A stretch of 64,000 nt of DNA from the IMG/VR virus record IMGVR_UViG_3300044712_001255, positions 124,001-188,000 of that record; one strand, 5' to 3'. The notes below the pieces were generated by a model. The model worked only from the letters and a program-made list of their open reading frames with translations, ran no database searches and was not told where the DNA came from. This document shows, piece by piece, positions 33,175 through 41,444 of the stretch (the first letter of the stretch is position 1; every line of letters begins with the position of its first letter). The stretch is from a virus. A program made the position numbers and the translations under genes.

Positions 33175-34534
33175 GTACGTACGACGTCTCTTGCGTGAGG
33201 ACGGTGAAGGCGGCGGTGGTGGTGGAGCTGTCGGCGATGGCTGGGATTTCTCTGGCATGGCTGGCCCATGGGGTGGCGGCGGAGGTGGCGGGGGAGGTTC
33301 TGGTGGCGAAGCTTACCAAGCCGCGTCAGAGCTTTTTGCCGGATTCATCAACACTTGGGAAACAGGCAAGATGGCGATAAAGTCTATCGCCAGCAGCGTC
33401 GGCCACGTGTTGAAGTTGTCAACGCGAGTTGTCATACAATCTGTGTTTCCAAACGCCCAGAATCGCTATGCTGAGCTTGCGATGAAAGAAAAGCAGCGTC
33501 AGGAAAAGATCAATCATGAATATGCTGCTGTGTATAGCAAAATTATTGATGAGATGCGTCGCAATGATGACTTTCAGGTCTCTGCGTTCTTTTTCGATCC
33601 AAGCAAGTGGTTTGATACAGTAATTCAAAATCCAACTGCATACATCACAGTTGCGTTTGCGAAGAACGCAAAACCATCGTTTCTTGGTATCTTGAATCAT
33701 TTCACTGGCGGTCACTTTGAGGAACGTCTACGTAATGAACACCCTGAACTACGGGATGATCGCAACTGGCGTCGGTATCGCCAACACATGGAACACGGTA
33801 GACAAGACAATGAACGTGTCGTAAAGCCCAACGCAAAGCAGCGTCGTGGCATTGAACAAGCAATGGCGCAAGAATCGTTCGTGCCAGGAGGACGTCTTGT
33901 TATCGAAGAGGCGCAGGAAGAGCAACTAGATTTTGCAAAGCTTGATAAGTCAGCAAAGAAAATCTTGGAAGAGTACGTGCAATCACAACCCAAGAAGGTG
34001 GAAGCAGCTAAGGCGAATGTTCAAAAGCTAGTGCCAGAATCATCACAAATAGAGGAAGCTTCAGCAGAACAACAAAAGTCGCTTGTGCTGTCTCAGATGT
34101 TCAAGGACGCAATGGCAGTCAATGCTGCTGAATCTTTAGAAGACATCGTAAAGACAGGCCTTCTTACATCAAACGATGCCGCGAAGATCAAACAAGATTT
34201 ACAAAAAGCGGCGAGCAAGACAAACGAAGATGTCGCTACAAAACAACAGCCACCAGCGCAAGAGCAAAAGCCTCAAACTTCACAAAATCCCCAAAAGCCG
34301 CAGCAAGATTCATCACAGGTAATTCAAGATGCAGAAAAGATGGTGGTTGTTGAGGCAAAGCTTGCAATAATCGGTGGGCTCTCTGAGTTGGTGTCTCGAT
34401 ACAAGAAATTTCTTGAATCTAACAATGATATGGCCACTGATCTTCGTTCGGCACGTCTGAAGCATGCCGACGCAGTGCTCAAAAAATTTGATGGAATCAT
34501 CAAGAATCTTGAGTCTTTGGCTAAAGGACACTAA
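33143..34534 (+). CDS. Probable structural protein, Gly-rich N-terminus
   Basis: 463 residues. The N-terminal helix KEKFLLREYVRRLLREDGEG (LRE|D) is targeting-like and is followed by two poly-Gly runs (residues ~24-32 and 47-58). The middle is mixed, with FFFDPSKWFDTVIQNP, and the C-terminal half is a Gln/Lys/Ala-rich helical region with a PQKPQQ linker near residue 385. This looks like a virion-internal or scaffold-type protein. No family recognised. Confidence 0.5.
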   Translation: MESKEKFLLREYVRRLLREDGEGGGGGGAVGDGWDFSGMAGPWGGGGGGGGGSGGEAYQAASELFAGFINTWETGKMAIKSIASSVGHVLKLSTRVVIQSVFPNAQNRYAELAMKEKQRQEKINHEYAAVYSKIIDEMRRNDDFQVSAFFFDPSKWFDTVIQNPTAYITVAFAKNAKPSFLGILNHFTGGHFEERLRNEHPELRDDRNWRRYRQHMEHGRQDNERVVKPNAKQRRGIEQAMAQESFVPGGRLVIEEAQEEQLDFAKLDKSAKKILEEYVQSQPKKVEAAKANVQKLVPESSQIEEASAEQQKSLVLSQMFKDAMAVNAAESLEDIVKTGLLTSNDAAKIKQDLQKAASKTNEDVATKQQPPAQEQKPQTSQNPQKPQQDSSQVIQDAEKMVVVEAKLAIIGGLSELVSRYKKFLESNNDMATDLRSARLKHADAVLKKFDGIIKNLESLAKGH

Positions 34535-34560
34535 CACTGAAACAGAAGCCCGACAGGCGA

Positions 34561-34566
34561 TACAAT
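34561..34566 (+). promoter_or_regulatory. -10-like TACAAT, 7 nt before the start codon
   Basis: TACAAT precedes ATG 34574 by 7 nt with no Shine-Dalgarno between, at the head of a three-gene group. Confidence 0.5.
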
Positions 34567-34573
34567 CCTGTCC

Positions 34574-34870
34574 ATGGCAAGAGTCAAAAAGTCTGTTCCC
34601 GCTCCGAAGAATTACAATTTGGCTGCAATGCAACCTGATGAACTCAATGAGCTCAAGAAGGTTGTAGTTGAGTACGTTGAACGTCGAGGACGCATTGAAA
34701 ATGAAATTGAAACCTTGAAGGGCGACATCAAGACGCTCGAAGAGGAATATGCATCAAAGCTTGACCTGAAGACACTGAAGCAGGTCGAGCGTTATTTCCG
34801 TATTCGACAGGGAATTGCTCACAAAGATACGTTTGACCTTTTCTGCGAGGTGCTGGAGAATAATGTATGA
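34574..34870 (+). CDS. Coiled-coil protein, GapR-like
   Basis: 98 residues. ELKKVVVEYVERRGRIENEI followed by LKGDIKTLEEEYASKLDLKTLKQV resembles the GapR/DUF2312 helical pattern (a coiled coil then a KALR-type helix). GapR proteins encircle over-twisted DNA. Similar short proteins occur in many phages. The assignment is suggestive, not firm. Confidence 0.45.
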   Translation: MARVKKSVPAPKNYNLAAMQPDELNELKKVVVEYVERRGRIENEIETLKGDIKTLEEEYASKLDLKTLKQVERYFRIRQGIAHKDTFDLFCEVLENNV

Positions 34871-35424
34871 CAATTTCAAAGAAGAAACCTGCTAAGAAAA
34901 TGGCGCTTCCCGAAAAGAAGACAGACGTTGTTGACAAGAAGGTTGAACAGCTCGATGTCCCAGCGACGGCAGAACTGCTAAAGGTGCTTGAAGCGCTGCG
35001 TAGCGCTATTCCAAAGGTTGAGGAGGAAGTTGATACCTCTGATGAAGAAAAGGAGCGTCCGCCACGTGAGACTTTCACTGTAAAGTTCACGAAGTTTGAA
35101 CTCATTCACCTTCGCGACTTGTTTGGTATCAAGTTCCCTCCCACGTTTGACAAGACTGTGTCTTCTGTGCTCGCCCAGCGAGCGGGACGTCCTATCATCG
35201 AGTCAGTGTTGTGGGCGAAGTTAGCTGCAGCTTGTGAGACCGCAAAGATTCCGATTGGTGAGGATGCGCCTGATTTCATGGTTGGCGTCGTCAGCATGCC
35301 AGAGATGAGTGTCTTTGAGATCGCGTCAGAACCTGATGAGGATTATGGCGAAGAAGAGGAAGATGATTCTGAAAACATCAATCCCTTCGCAAAGGACAAA
35401 GAAGATAAGCCAGAGGATAAGTAA
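34867..35424 (+). CDS. Unknown 185-residue acidic/basic protein
   Basis: It overlaps the previous stop in ATGA style. A Lys-rich start (MTISKKKPAKKMALPEKK), a central domain around FTVKFTKFELIHLRDLFGI, and a strongly acidic C-terminus (DEDYGEEEEDDSE). A polar tail of this kind is common in phage DNA-metabolism accessory proteins. Function unknown. Confidence 0.55.
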   Translation: MTISKKKPAKKMALPEKKTDVVDKKVEQLDVPATAELLKVLEALRSAIPKVEEEVDTSDEEKERPPRETFTVKFTKFELIHLRDLFGIKFPPTFDKTVSSVLAQRAGRPIIESVLWAKLAAACETAKIPIGEDAPDFMVGVVSMPEMSVFEIASEPDEDYGEEEEDDSENINPFAKDKEDKPEDK

Positions 35425-35427
35425 CAC

Positions 35428-35889
35428 ATGATGCGGATGAAGGTCGGCCAGGTAATTTACATTCTCAATGCAAAAACGCGAGAGGTGTTACCTGGTCGCG
35501 TCATCACCGAAAACAAACAAAAGACACTGACTGGTACCGTTGTGACGTACGAGGTAGAAGTACGTGAGCTTGCAAAGCAAGGTGTCAATGTCATAACAGT
35601 TGGTGAAGCAGACAAAGACACAATCTTTGATTCTACGCGTAAGGTCAAAGAGTACTTGATGGCGCAAGTTGCAAGATCATTTGACGTGCTGATCGCAAAG
35701 GCAGAGAAGATCGCCGCAGAACACTTTTCTGATGAGAAGAAGGTATCTGATGATGACGATGATGATGACGATCAAGTACCGAAGCCCGCAACTGCGTTCA
35801 AGAAGCCACCGTCTCCAAGCGGAATGCAGGTTCAGCTAGAAAATGGCATGATCGCCAACGTTCACATCGGTGAACCTCGTGTAGGTTGA
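35428..35889 (+). CDS. Unknown 153-residue protein with Asp-run
   Basis: ATG 35428 or 35431. The N-terminal beta-rich part (MKVGQVIYILNAKTREVLPG) resembles a small barrel, then a helix, a run of eight Asp (residues ~109-116) and a Pro-rich C-terminus. No family recognised. Confidence 0.55.
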   Translation: MMRMKVGQVIYILNAKTREVLPGRVITENKQKTLTGTVVTYEVEVRELAKQGVNVITVGEADKDTIFDSTRKVKEYLMAQVARSFDVLIAKAEKIAAEHFSDEKKVSDDDDDDDDQVPKPATAFKKPPSPSGMQVQLENGMIANVHIGEPRVG

Positions 35890-35912
35890 GTGTAGATTGA
35901 CGTCCTGCGTGG

Positions 35913-35918
35913 TATGAT
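35913..35918 (+). promoter_or_regulatory. -10-like TATGAT (TGGTATGAT), 6 nt before the start codon
   Basis: An extended -10 (TG-G-TATGAT), with ATG 35925 after 6 nt. It is one of the clearest examples of the start-proximal promoter type. Confidence 0.55.
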
Positions 35919-35924
35919 CGTACC

Positions 35925-36257
35925 ATGTCAGAGAAACCAACGTTGAATGATCATATCGACAACGTACGACGTCAATTGGAGAATAGCGTCGCGCTTGTTA
36001 GCATGTATTTGTTTATAGCATTGCTTACGTCGCTCGCTGCACTTGGGATGTATTGTTTGTACAATGTCGCTACGCATGATCACAAGCATGACTATTGCTT
36101 TTTGGAAGTGAGTGATTACAATAGCAATATCATAGTTCTATATGCTCACAGGCCATGGCAAGCGTCTTCACGTATTGGAACGTTCGTGAATGTGGATGAG
36201 GCTCTTGTGGCTGCCAAGAAGATCAACTGCCAAATCAGCACAGCGGAGGTAAAGTGA
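35925..36257 (+). CDS. Single-TM membrane protein
   Basis: 110 residues: a soluble N-terminus, a transmembrane helix (SMYLFIALLTSLAALGMYCL, residues ~26-45) and a C-terminal domain of about 60 residues probably outside the cytoplasm, with two Cys. The homing endonuclease gene begins inside its stop. Function unknown. Confidence 0.6.
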   Translation: MSEKPTLNDHIDNVRRQLENSVALVSMYLFIALLTSLAALGMYCLYNVATHDHKHDYCFLEVSDYNSNIIVLYAHRPWQASSRIGTFVNVDEALVAAKKINCQISTAEVK

Positions 36258-37114
36258 TAATCTGTTCTGAAAAGAATGGAAGTAGAAAGTATTGGCGTTG
36301 GCTTGTGAAATGTGAAAATTGCGCAAAGGAACGTTGGGTTGCTCAGGGAGCGCGCCCAGAAACAAAAACGCAGCATTGGTGTAAATCTTGCGCGTTTAAG
36401 AAATCGACACAAACACCTCAAGCAATTGAAAAACGTAAACAAACATGTCTTAAGAAATTTGGGTTTGTAAACGCATTTCAATCACCAAAAACAAAACGTA
36501 CCGTGAAAGAGCGATTTGGTGTTGATAACGTGTTTCAACATGAGTCTGTAAAAGAGAAAATTAAACAGACGACATTTGCGCATTATGGCGTAACTTGCTC
36601 TTTACAATCACCTGTTGTTTATGAAAAGAAACGACAAACTATGATTGAACGTTACGGCGTTGAGTTTGCGTTACAGTCAGACGCGATTAAGAAGAAGATA
36701 GATTTTAAGGCGGCATGGCAAAAACGTCATGAAACGCTAAAAAGACTTGGCAGTTATGGATCACGTACATCGAAAATTGAAGGATTATTTTACGTTGAGC
36801 TTATGACGCTGTTTGGTGCAGCTAACGTAGAACGTTTTGTATTAGTAAATGATTGGTCTATTGATTTCTACGTCAAGTCAATAGACGCGTATATCCAATT
36901 TGATGGAGTGTACTGGCATGGTCATAACAAAACGCTTGATGAGCTAAGACAATCAACGTCAAAAAGATCTCATACAATTGCGTGTCATCGTGAAAATGAT
37001 GAAAGACAAAATCTTTGGTTTAGAGACAATAATTTACGCTTAATTCGAGTCACAGACGAAGAGTTCAAGAATGGTAAACATTTGGAGAAATTGAATGTCA
37101 ATAATGATCATTGA
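36254..37114 (+). CDS. Homing-type endonuclease, second copy
   Basis: 286 residues from GTG 36254. It has the same order as the gene at 13600: an N-terminal Cys cluster (CENCAK, CKSCAF), repeated units ending in FG or YG (KKFGFVNAFQS, ERFGVDNVFQH, AHYGVTCSLQS, ERYGVEFALQS), then SIDFYVKSIDAYIQFDG with YWHG. The repeats and nuclease block show common origin with moderate divergence. It lies directly before the FEN exonuclease gene, overlapping it by 20 nt. Confidence 0.7.
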   Translation: MIICSEKNGSRKYWRWLVKCENCAKERWVAQGARPETKTQHWCKSCAFKKSTQTPQAIEKRKQTCLKKFGFVNAFQSPKTKRTVKERFGVDNVFQHESVKEKIKQTTFAHYGVTCSLQSPVVYEKKRQTMIERYGVEFALQSDAIKKKIDFKAAWQKRHETLKRLGSYGSRTSKIEGLFYVELMTLFGAANVERFVLVNDWSIDFYVKSIDAYIQFDGVYWHGHNKTLDELRQSTSKRSHTIACHRENDERQNLWFRDNNLRLIRVTDEEFKNGKHLEKLNVNNDH

Positions 37115-37919
37115 TGGAGCTAACTTTTTACATCGTGCTCGTGCCGGATTTGCACATGGCGAACATGCCCTGGTGTTTACGTTCTTTCGCAATCTGCGTG
37201 CCCTGGTCGGTCAGATGCAGCCTGAACGCGTCATCTTTTGTCGCGAAGGTCATCCAAAGCATCGCTACGCCGCACTTCCAGAATACAAGGCTAATCGCAT
37301 AGTTGAAGCAGATTCTCCAAAGGCTCGAGAGATGGAGGATTTTCATCGTCAATGCAAGATTGTCATTGACTTGATGAGTGAGTGCTTCCCAATCTCCGTG
37401 ATGAAGCACCCCGACTTTGAGTGTGATGACTTGATCTACAACATCATTGCTAATGGCGCATCAAGCACTGAATACGTCGTGGTGTCAAATGATTCAGACT
37501 TCACGCAGCTGCCTCAGCAGTTTGGTAATGCCAAGGTGTACAATCCAATGAAGAAGCAGTACGTCGTTCCACCCACGTATGATTACGTGACATGGAAGGC
37601 GCTTCGTGGAGATGGGTCTGATAACATTCCTGGCATTCCCGGGTGTGGTGATAAGACTGCGACGATGCTTGCCGAGAACGAAGACAAGCTCAAGGCTTAC
37701 TTCACCGAAGATCCAGAACGAGCTCGCATCTTTTCTCGCAATCACGATCTCATTTCCTTCCATCGCTTCAATGACGAGGAATTGATGCAAGTAACCTGTT
37801 CAGCACCATCTCGAGACTGGGACGTTGTCAAGACGGCATTTGAAGGTTGGAACTTCCAATCGTTGCTCGTCGAAAAAACGTGGGCCAAATTCATTGGCAC
37901 TTTTGATGCGTTGTGGTGA
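37095..37919 (+). CDS. 5'-3' exonuclease / flap endonuclease (FEN, T4 RNase H/T5 exonuclease type)
   Basis: 274 residues. MIIDGANFLHRA at the N-terminus, ECDDLIYNII near 115, SNDSDFTQLPQQ near 136 and RGDGSDNIPGIPGCGDKTA near 174 provide the acidic metal ligands and the helix-hairpin-helix of the FEN family. It removes RNA primers and 5' flaps during lagging-strand synthesis, alongside the DnaE polymerase. The start was chosen at the first Met before IIDGAN. Confidence 0.9.
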   Translation: MSIMIIDGANFLHRARAGFAHGEHALVFTFFRNLRALVGQMQPERVIFCREGHPKHRYAALPEYKANRIVEADSPKAREMEDFHRQCKIVIDLMSECFPISVMKHPDFECDDLIYNIIANGASSTEYVVVSNDSDFTQLPQQFGNAKVYNPMKKQYVVPPTYDYVTWKALRGDGSDNIPGIPGCGDKTATMLAENEDKLKAYFTEDPERARIFSRNHDLISFHRFNDEELMQVTCSAPSRDWDVVKTAFEGWNFQSLLVEKTWAKFIGTFDALW

Positions 37920-37924
37920 CAACA

Positions 37925-38188
37925 ATGAAGCGTAAGCGTAAGAAGGCAGCTGATTACAACGTAGACATCAAATTTGATGAACTCAACTTGATCAATGACC
38001 CAGTCGCGGCAGAAGGCGCCCGATTCGGAGCGCTGTGTGAACCCAAAAGCGTTGAACAGGTGGTGAATCCGCGTTGTGATGTGTGTCTTGATACGGGTGT
38101 CATCGCTGTTCCTGTGTTTGGCATCGAAAGATCATTGGTTTACTACAACATTTGTATATGTGAAGCACGCAAAGACGTTTTGCATTGA
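37925..38188 (+). CDS. Small Cys-containing protein
   Basis: 87 residues from ATG 37925. A basic start (MKRKRKKAADYN) and a CDVCLDTG motif near residue 58, followed by ICICEA, form a possible zinc site. It sits between FEN and RNA ligase genes. Function unknown. Confidence 0.5.
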   Translation: MKRKRKKAADYNVDIKFDELNLINDPVAAEGARFGALCEPKSVEQVVNPRCDVCLDTGVIAVPVFGIERSLVYYNICICEARKDVLH

Positions 38189-38201
38189 ATAGGAAACGAA
38201 T

Positions 38202-39227
38202 ATGAAGCACATTTCATGGTGTGATATCGAGAATTTTCATACGCTACGTAAGACGCTCGACAAGTACCCTGAGCTGCTGCGCGGCCGCAAGAAGGTTACG
38301 TATCGTGGTAAGGTGAAGCTGCATGGTACCAACGCTGCAATTCAGTACGTGGGTGGTAAGGTGATTGCGCAGTCTCGTACTCAGATCATCAGCCCTGGAA
38401 ATGACAACTGTGGATTTGCGGCGTGGGTTGAAACATTTCGTGAAGAGCTTGAAAAGAAGTTGAACTCAAGCAGCTGTTCTTCGTTTGTGATTTATGGTGA
38501 ATGGTGTGGTCCTGGCATCATGAAGGGCGTCGCCGTCAATCAAATCCCTGAAAAGCAATTCGCAGTATTTGGTGCTCGACTTGTAGATCATAAAGGCGCA
38601 CCGTTCAATGAAATGGGATTTTTGTATCTTCCCACGACATTGCAAATCGTTATTGATAAAACATGGAATGTTCCATGCAAGATTCTGCCGTGGTACGGTG
38701 ATGAAATAACGATCGACTTTTCATCGAGTTCTGAAGAGCTCAATGAACAGCTCGTCGCAGTAAATGAAGCTGTGGCAGCAGTTGAAGCGTGCGATCCGTG
38801 GGTTGAAGAGAATTTCGGCGTCAAGGGAATTGGCGAGGGAATCGTCTATTACCCGGTGTCTCTTGGCGATGATACCACAAATTACAAGATCGCTACTGAT
38901 TTGATGTTTAAAGCTAAGGGCGAGCAGCACAAGGTTGTCACAAAGTCTAAGGCAGCACAGGCTGATCCTGCCGTAGCAGAGTCAGCTGCCGAGTTTGCTC
39001 GCATGGTGTTGCCGCTACCACGCCTCGAGCAGGGCGCTCGAGCTGTGAATCGTGGCGAGTTCAAGTGCGACATGAAGTTGATTGGTCCGTTTTTGAAGTG
39101 GGTCAATGAAGACATTGCAAAGGAATGCGATGCTGAGCTCGAGGCCAGCGGTATCGATCGAAAGGTAGCAATGAAGGCATGTTCTGACTTTGCGAGAACG
39201 TGGTACATGACAGAATCACGAAAGTGA
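38202..39227 (+). CDS. RNA ligase (Rnl2-like)
   Basis: 341 residues. The nucleotidyl-transferase motifs are complete: motif I KLHGTNAAI with Lys ~39 as AMP-accepting residue, motif III VIYGEWCG, motif IV EGIVYY, and motif V FKAKGEQHKV. The C-terminal 110 residues form the accessory domain. It seals 3'-OH/5'-phosphate RNA ends. In phages this usually repairs tRNAs cut by host defence nucleases, though no kinase/phosphatase partner is seen nearby. Confidence 0.9.
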   Translation: MKHISWCDIENFHTLRKTLDKYPELLRGRKKVTYRGKVKLHGTNAAIQYVGGKVIAQSRTQIISPGNDNCGFAAWVETFREELEKKLNSSSCSSFVIYGEWCGPGIMKGVAVNQIPEKQFAVFGARLVDHKGAPFNEMGFLYLPTTLQIVIDKTWNVPCKILPWYGDEITIDFSSSSEELNEQLVAVNEAVAAVEACDPWVEENFGVKGIGEGIVYYPVSLGDDTTNYKIATDLMFKAKGEQHKVVTKSKAAQADPAVAESAAEFARMVLPLPRLEQGARAVNRGEFKCDMKLIGPFLKWVNEDIAKECDAELEASGIDRKVAMKACSDFARTWYMTESRK

Positions 39228-39230
39228 TTG

Positions 39231-39566
39231 ATGATCATCACAAACCCTCTTCCAACACACCCGTTGATTTGGGACTCAATAAACCCAGGCGATAGTTTTT
39301 ACTGGGTTTATTGGGAAGGTGCCCTTGCGAAAAAGTCTGTCACAAAAGACGAATTGTTGTTTTCGTCAGAAGAGAATTCGTGGGTTGGTCCAATTGATGG
39401 CATGTGTCTGTTGATTGCAAAGACGCCAACGCATGTTAGATTTTTGAACAGCGAAGGACGTCTCATTCGTGTATTGGCGGCTGACACAATGGTGCCTATG
39501 CGAAATGGAGAATCACCGTCAGCTGTGCCAGTTCTGCTGAGCGTTGACTCATTGAACCATACCTAA
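39231..39566 (+). CDS. PGDMIEW-family relative, diverged
   Basis: 111 residues from ATG 39231. INPGDSFYWVYW, then SWVGPIDGMCLLIAKT and VRFLNSEGRLIRV, align with the family core at low identity. It follows the RNA ligase, just as other copies follow enzyme genes. Function unknown. Confidence 0.5.
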   Translation: MIITNPLPTHPLIWDSINPGDSFYWVYWEGALAKKSVTKDELLFSSEENSWVGPIDGMCLLIAKTPTHVRFLNSEGRLIRVLAADTMVPMRNGESPSAVPVLLSVDSLNHT

Positions 39567-39570
39567 TTCC

Positions 39571-40002
39571 ATGAGGGCGTTAGACATCGTAGGATACGCA
39601 TGGGCAGCGCCTCTGACAATGCCTGCGTTGTCATATGTGTTATTATTTCAGGCACTTGGATGGTACGTGTATGTAGGCCGCCGTGGACATGCGTTTGTGT
39701 GGGTCACAGTGCCACGTAAGATGCCTCTGTTACTACGACGTTGGTGGCAAGGGCCGCCCAATGTTTATGGGCATTCGATTGGAAACGTTGTTGTAATTTC
39801 TGACAGCGAAAACAATGAGTTTTTCAACTACGTGCTTGCGCACGAGCAGGTTCATGTTCAACAAGCAATGCGTCTTGGAATCTGGATGCCGCTATTTTAC
39901 TGCATATTTTACTTGACGTGTTTGGCGCTTGACAATGTTGATTCTTATCGGGATAATCCCCTTGAAATTGACGCGCGCTTGGGGTCTAACCAAAAGCGCT
40001 AG
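39571..40002 (+). CDS. Membrane protein with HExxH zinc-peptidase motif
   Basis: 143 residues. Hydrophobic at the start and again after residue 105 (MPLFYCIFYLTCLAL). LAHEQVHVQQ near residue 90 is an HExxH motif, and the DNPLEIDA further on supplies a possible third ligand. It could be a membrane-associated metalloprotease, or a structural relic of one. It lies immediately before the endolysin promoter, so a role in lysis or envelope attack is worth considering. Confidence 0.5.
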   Translation: MRALDIVGYAWAAPLTMPALSYVLLFQALGWYVYVGRRGHAFVWVTVPRKMPLLLRRWWQGPPNVYGHSIGNVVVISDSENNEFFNYVLAHEQVHVQQAMRLGIWMPLFYCIFYLTCLALDNVDSYRDNPLEIDARLGSNQKR

Positions 40003-40006
40003 CGCT
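39995..40006. promoter_or_regulatory. Perfect 12-bp palindrome just upstream of the endolysin -10
   Basis: AGCGCTAGCGCT is fully self-complementary and lies 4 nt before the TACAAT hexamer (40010-40015), in the position of an operator. A timing repressor or activator for the lysis gene is a plausible reading. Confidence 0.4.
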
Positions 40007-40009
40007 GAT

Positions 40010-40015
40010 TACAAT
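40010..40015 (+). promoter_or_regulatory. -10-like TACAAT, 6 nt before the endolysin start
   Basis: ATG 40022 follows after 6 nt. A palindrome overlaps the region upstream. Confidence 0.55.
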
Positions 40016-40021
40016 TGACGT

Positions 40022-40834
40022 ATGGAAATTGCAGACAAGCTCACGCCTATCCCTGAGAAAGACTTCATACTGCTTGTTGCTCGATGTTGGGCAAAGTATT
40101 ACAATTTTCCGCCCAAAGTGGATCAGTTGGCGTGTTGTCTGTCGCAGATGGTACTTGAGTCTGGACGCGAAAATCGCAATGGCGTCATGATGTGGGGCAA
40201 GAGCGCCCACAATTACAACTGGGGAAACATCAAGTACTCTGGAGGAGAGCACTGGCAGTTCTACCCGGCAGGAGAATGGATCAAGGTTGATGGAAAACCG
40301 CAGTGGCAGATGTTTTACCCGCCGCACATACAGTGCAAGTTCCGCGCATTCCTCACGGCTGAGGACGGCACGATGGACTACATCGGGTTCCTAGAAAAGC
40401 GCGAGAATTATCGGGAGGCTTGGAATGATGGTGTCCTGGCTGGTGATCCTGTAAAATTCTCGTATGGCCTGAAGAAGGGCGGGTATTATACAGAACCTGT
40501 TGACAATTACACACGCACTGTCGTGAAACTGTTCAAGGAATTCCGTGGCAAAGTAGCTGACGTCTTGGGATCACCAGAAGCGTTAGACATATACGCGTCA
40601 GATTTCGAACGACGGGCTGCTATCATTGAAGCGCTCACTGCAAAACAGACTTGGGAAGAGTTACAGGCTTATGATGGTCCAACAAACGAAGATGTAATAG
40701 ATCGTCTGCCACCTCCACCTGCGCTGCCGAGTGAAGCAAACGCGGTGATTGAATACCGTAAGGGCTGGTCCATTGTGGACTTCATCATGTTCATCTTCAA
40801 GTTGATCATGGATGTCATGTCACGTCCTAAGTAA
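40022..40834 (+). CDS. Endolysin, glucosaminidase-type lysozyme fold
   Basis: 270 residues. SQMVLESGRE near residue 42 gives the catalytic Glu, and NYNWGNIKYSG, FRAFLTAEDGTMDYIGFL and YYTEPVDNYTRTVV follow the FlgJ/glucosaminidase-like pattern. The substrate is peptidoglycan glycan chains. The C-terminus has a Pro-rich linker and a hydrophobic end (SIVDFIMFIFKLIMDVM) that could anchor it in the membrane. There is no signal peptide, so release would need a holin. Confidence 0.8.
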   Translation: MEIADKLTPIPEKDFILLVARCWAKYYNFPPKVDQLACCLSQMVLESGRENRNGVMMWGKSAHNYNWGNIKYSGGEHWQFYPAGEWIKVDGKPQWQMFYPPHIQCKFRAFLTAEDGTMDYIGFLEKRENYREAWNDGVLAGDPVKFSYGLKKGGYYTEPVDNYTRTVVKLFKEFRGKVADVLGSPEALDIYASDFERRAAIIEALTAKQTWEELQAYDGPTNEDVIDRLPPPPALPSEANAVIEYRKGWSIVDFIMFIFKLIMDVMSRPK

Positions 40835-41403
40835 TGGCTATGATTCATCGCGCAAATAAACTGTTCGAACAAGTCGTCAGACACATTCTTGCAGAAGAAA
40901 CACCAGCCTGGCCGGCTGTAACGCCCAAACCTGCTGGAGGAAGAGACCAAGTGTCACCCGCACGCACAAACTACGATAATCTCGTATCAAATACGCCGCT
41001 TTCACCCGGCGAAGGACATCTCAACCTTGATGAGCCCACTCGTCGGGCAGCATGTTGTTTGATCATTCGTAGCGATGGCAAGGTTCTTGCTGTATCGAGA
41101 AAGTACGACAAGAACGCAATGGGTTTACCTGGTGGAAAAGTGGACCCCGGCGAGACTCCCGAACTCGCTGCCGCTCGAGAACTCGAGGAAGAGACCGGCC
41201 TCACTGCAACTCGGCTGAATCCCGTATTCTCTCGCGTCGATGACGACGGTTATGAGACGACCACGTTCGAATGTGATGTTGATGATGTAGACGATATTCA
41301 CACTGACGAAGCAGGTCGAGTTGCATGGGTCACTTGGGAGAAGCTCCTCGATGGACCATTTGGCGATTACAACCTTGCTTTGAAGAACACAGTGGGTGCA
41401 TAA
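40834..41403 (+). CDS. Nudix hydrolase with targeting-type N-terminus
   Basis: 189 residues. GGKVDPGETPELAA and RELEEETGL (residues ~108-130) form the Nudix box. The first 70 residues are an extension starting IHRANKLFEQVVRHILAEE, where LAE|E fits the (I/L)xE rule, then a Pro-rich linker. The enzyme may be packaged and cleaved free, like the SOD-like and PCD-like proteins. Its substrate is unknown. It starts in the endolysin stop (TAATG). Confidence 0.85.
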   Translation: MAMIHRANKLFEQVVRHILAEETPAWPAVTPKPAGGRDQVSPARTNYDNLVSNTPLSPGEGHLNLDEPTRRAACCLIIRSDGKVLAVSRKYDKNAMGLPGGKVDPGETPELAAARELEEETGLTATRLNPVFSRVDDDGYETTTFECDVDDVDDIHTDEAGRVAWVTWEKLLDGPFGDYNLALKNTVGA

Positions 41404-41432
41404 TTGTACTGTAAAAATCAACACTTTGTGCG

Positions 41433-41438
41433 TATGAT
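41433..41438 (+). promoter_or_regulatory. -10-like TATGAT, 6 nt before the start codon
   Basis: TATGAT precedes ATG 41445 by 6 nt; an in-frame GTG at 41439 falls within the gap. Again no leader is left for a Shine-Dalgarno. Confidence 0.5.
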
Positions 41439-41444
41439 GTGTCA

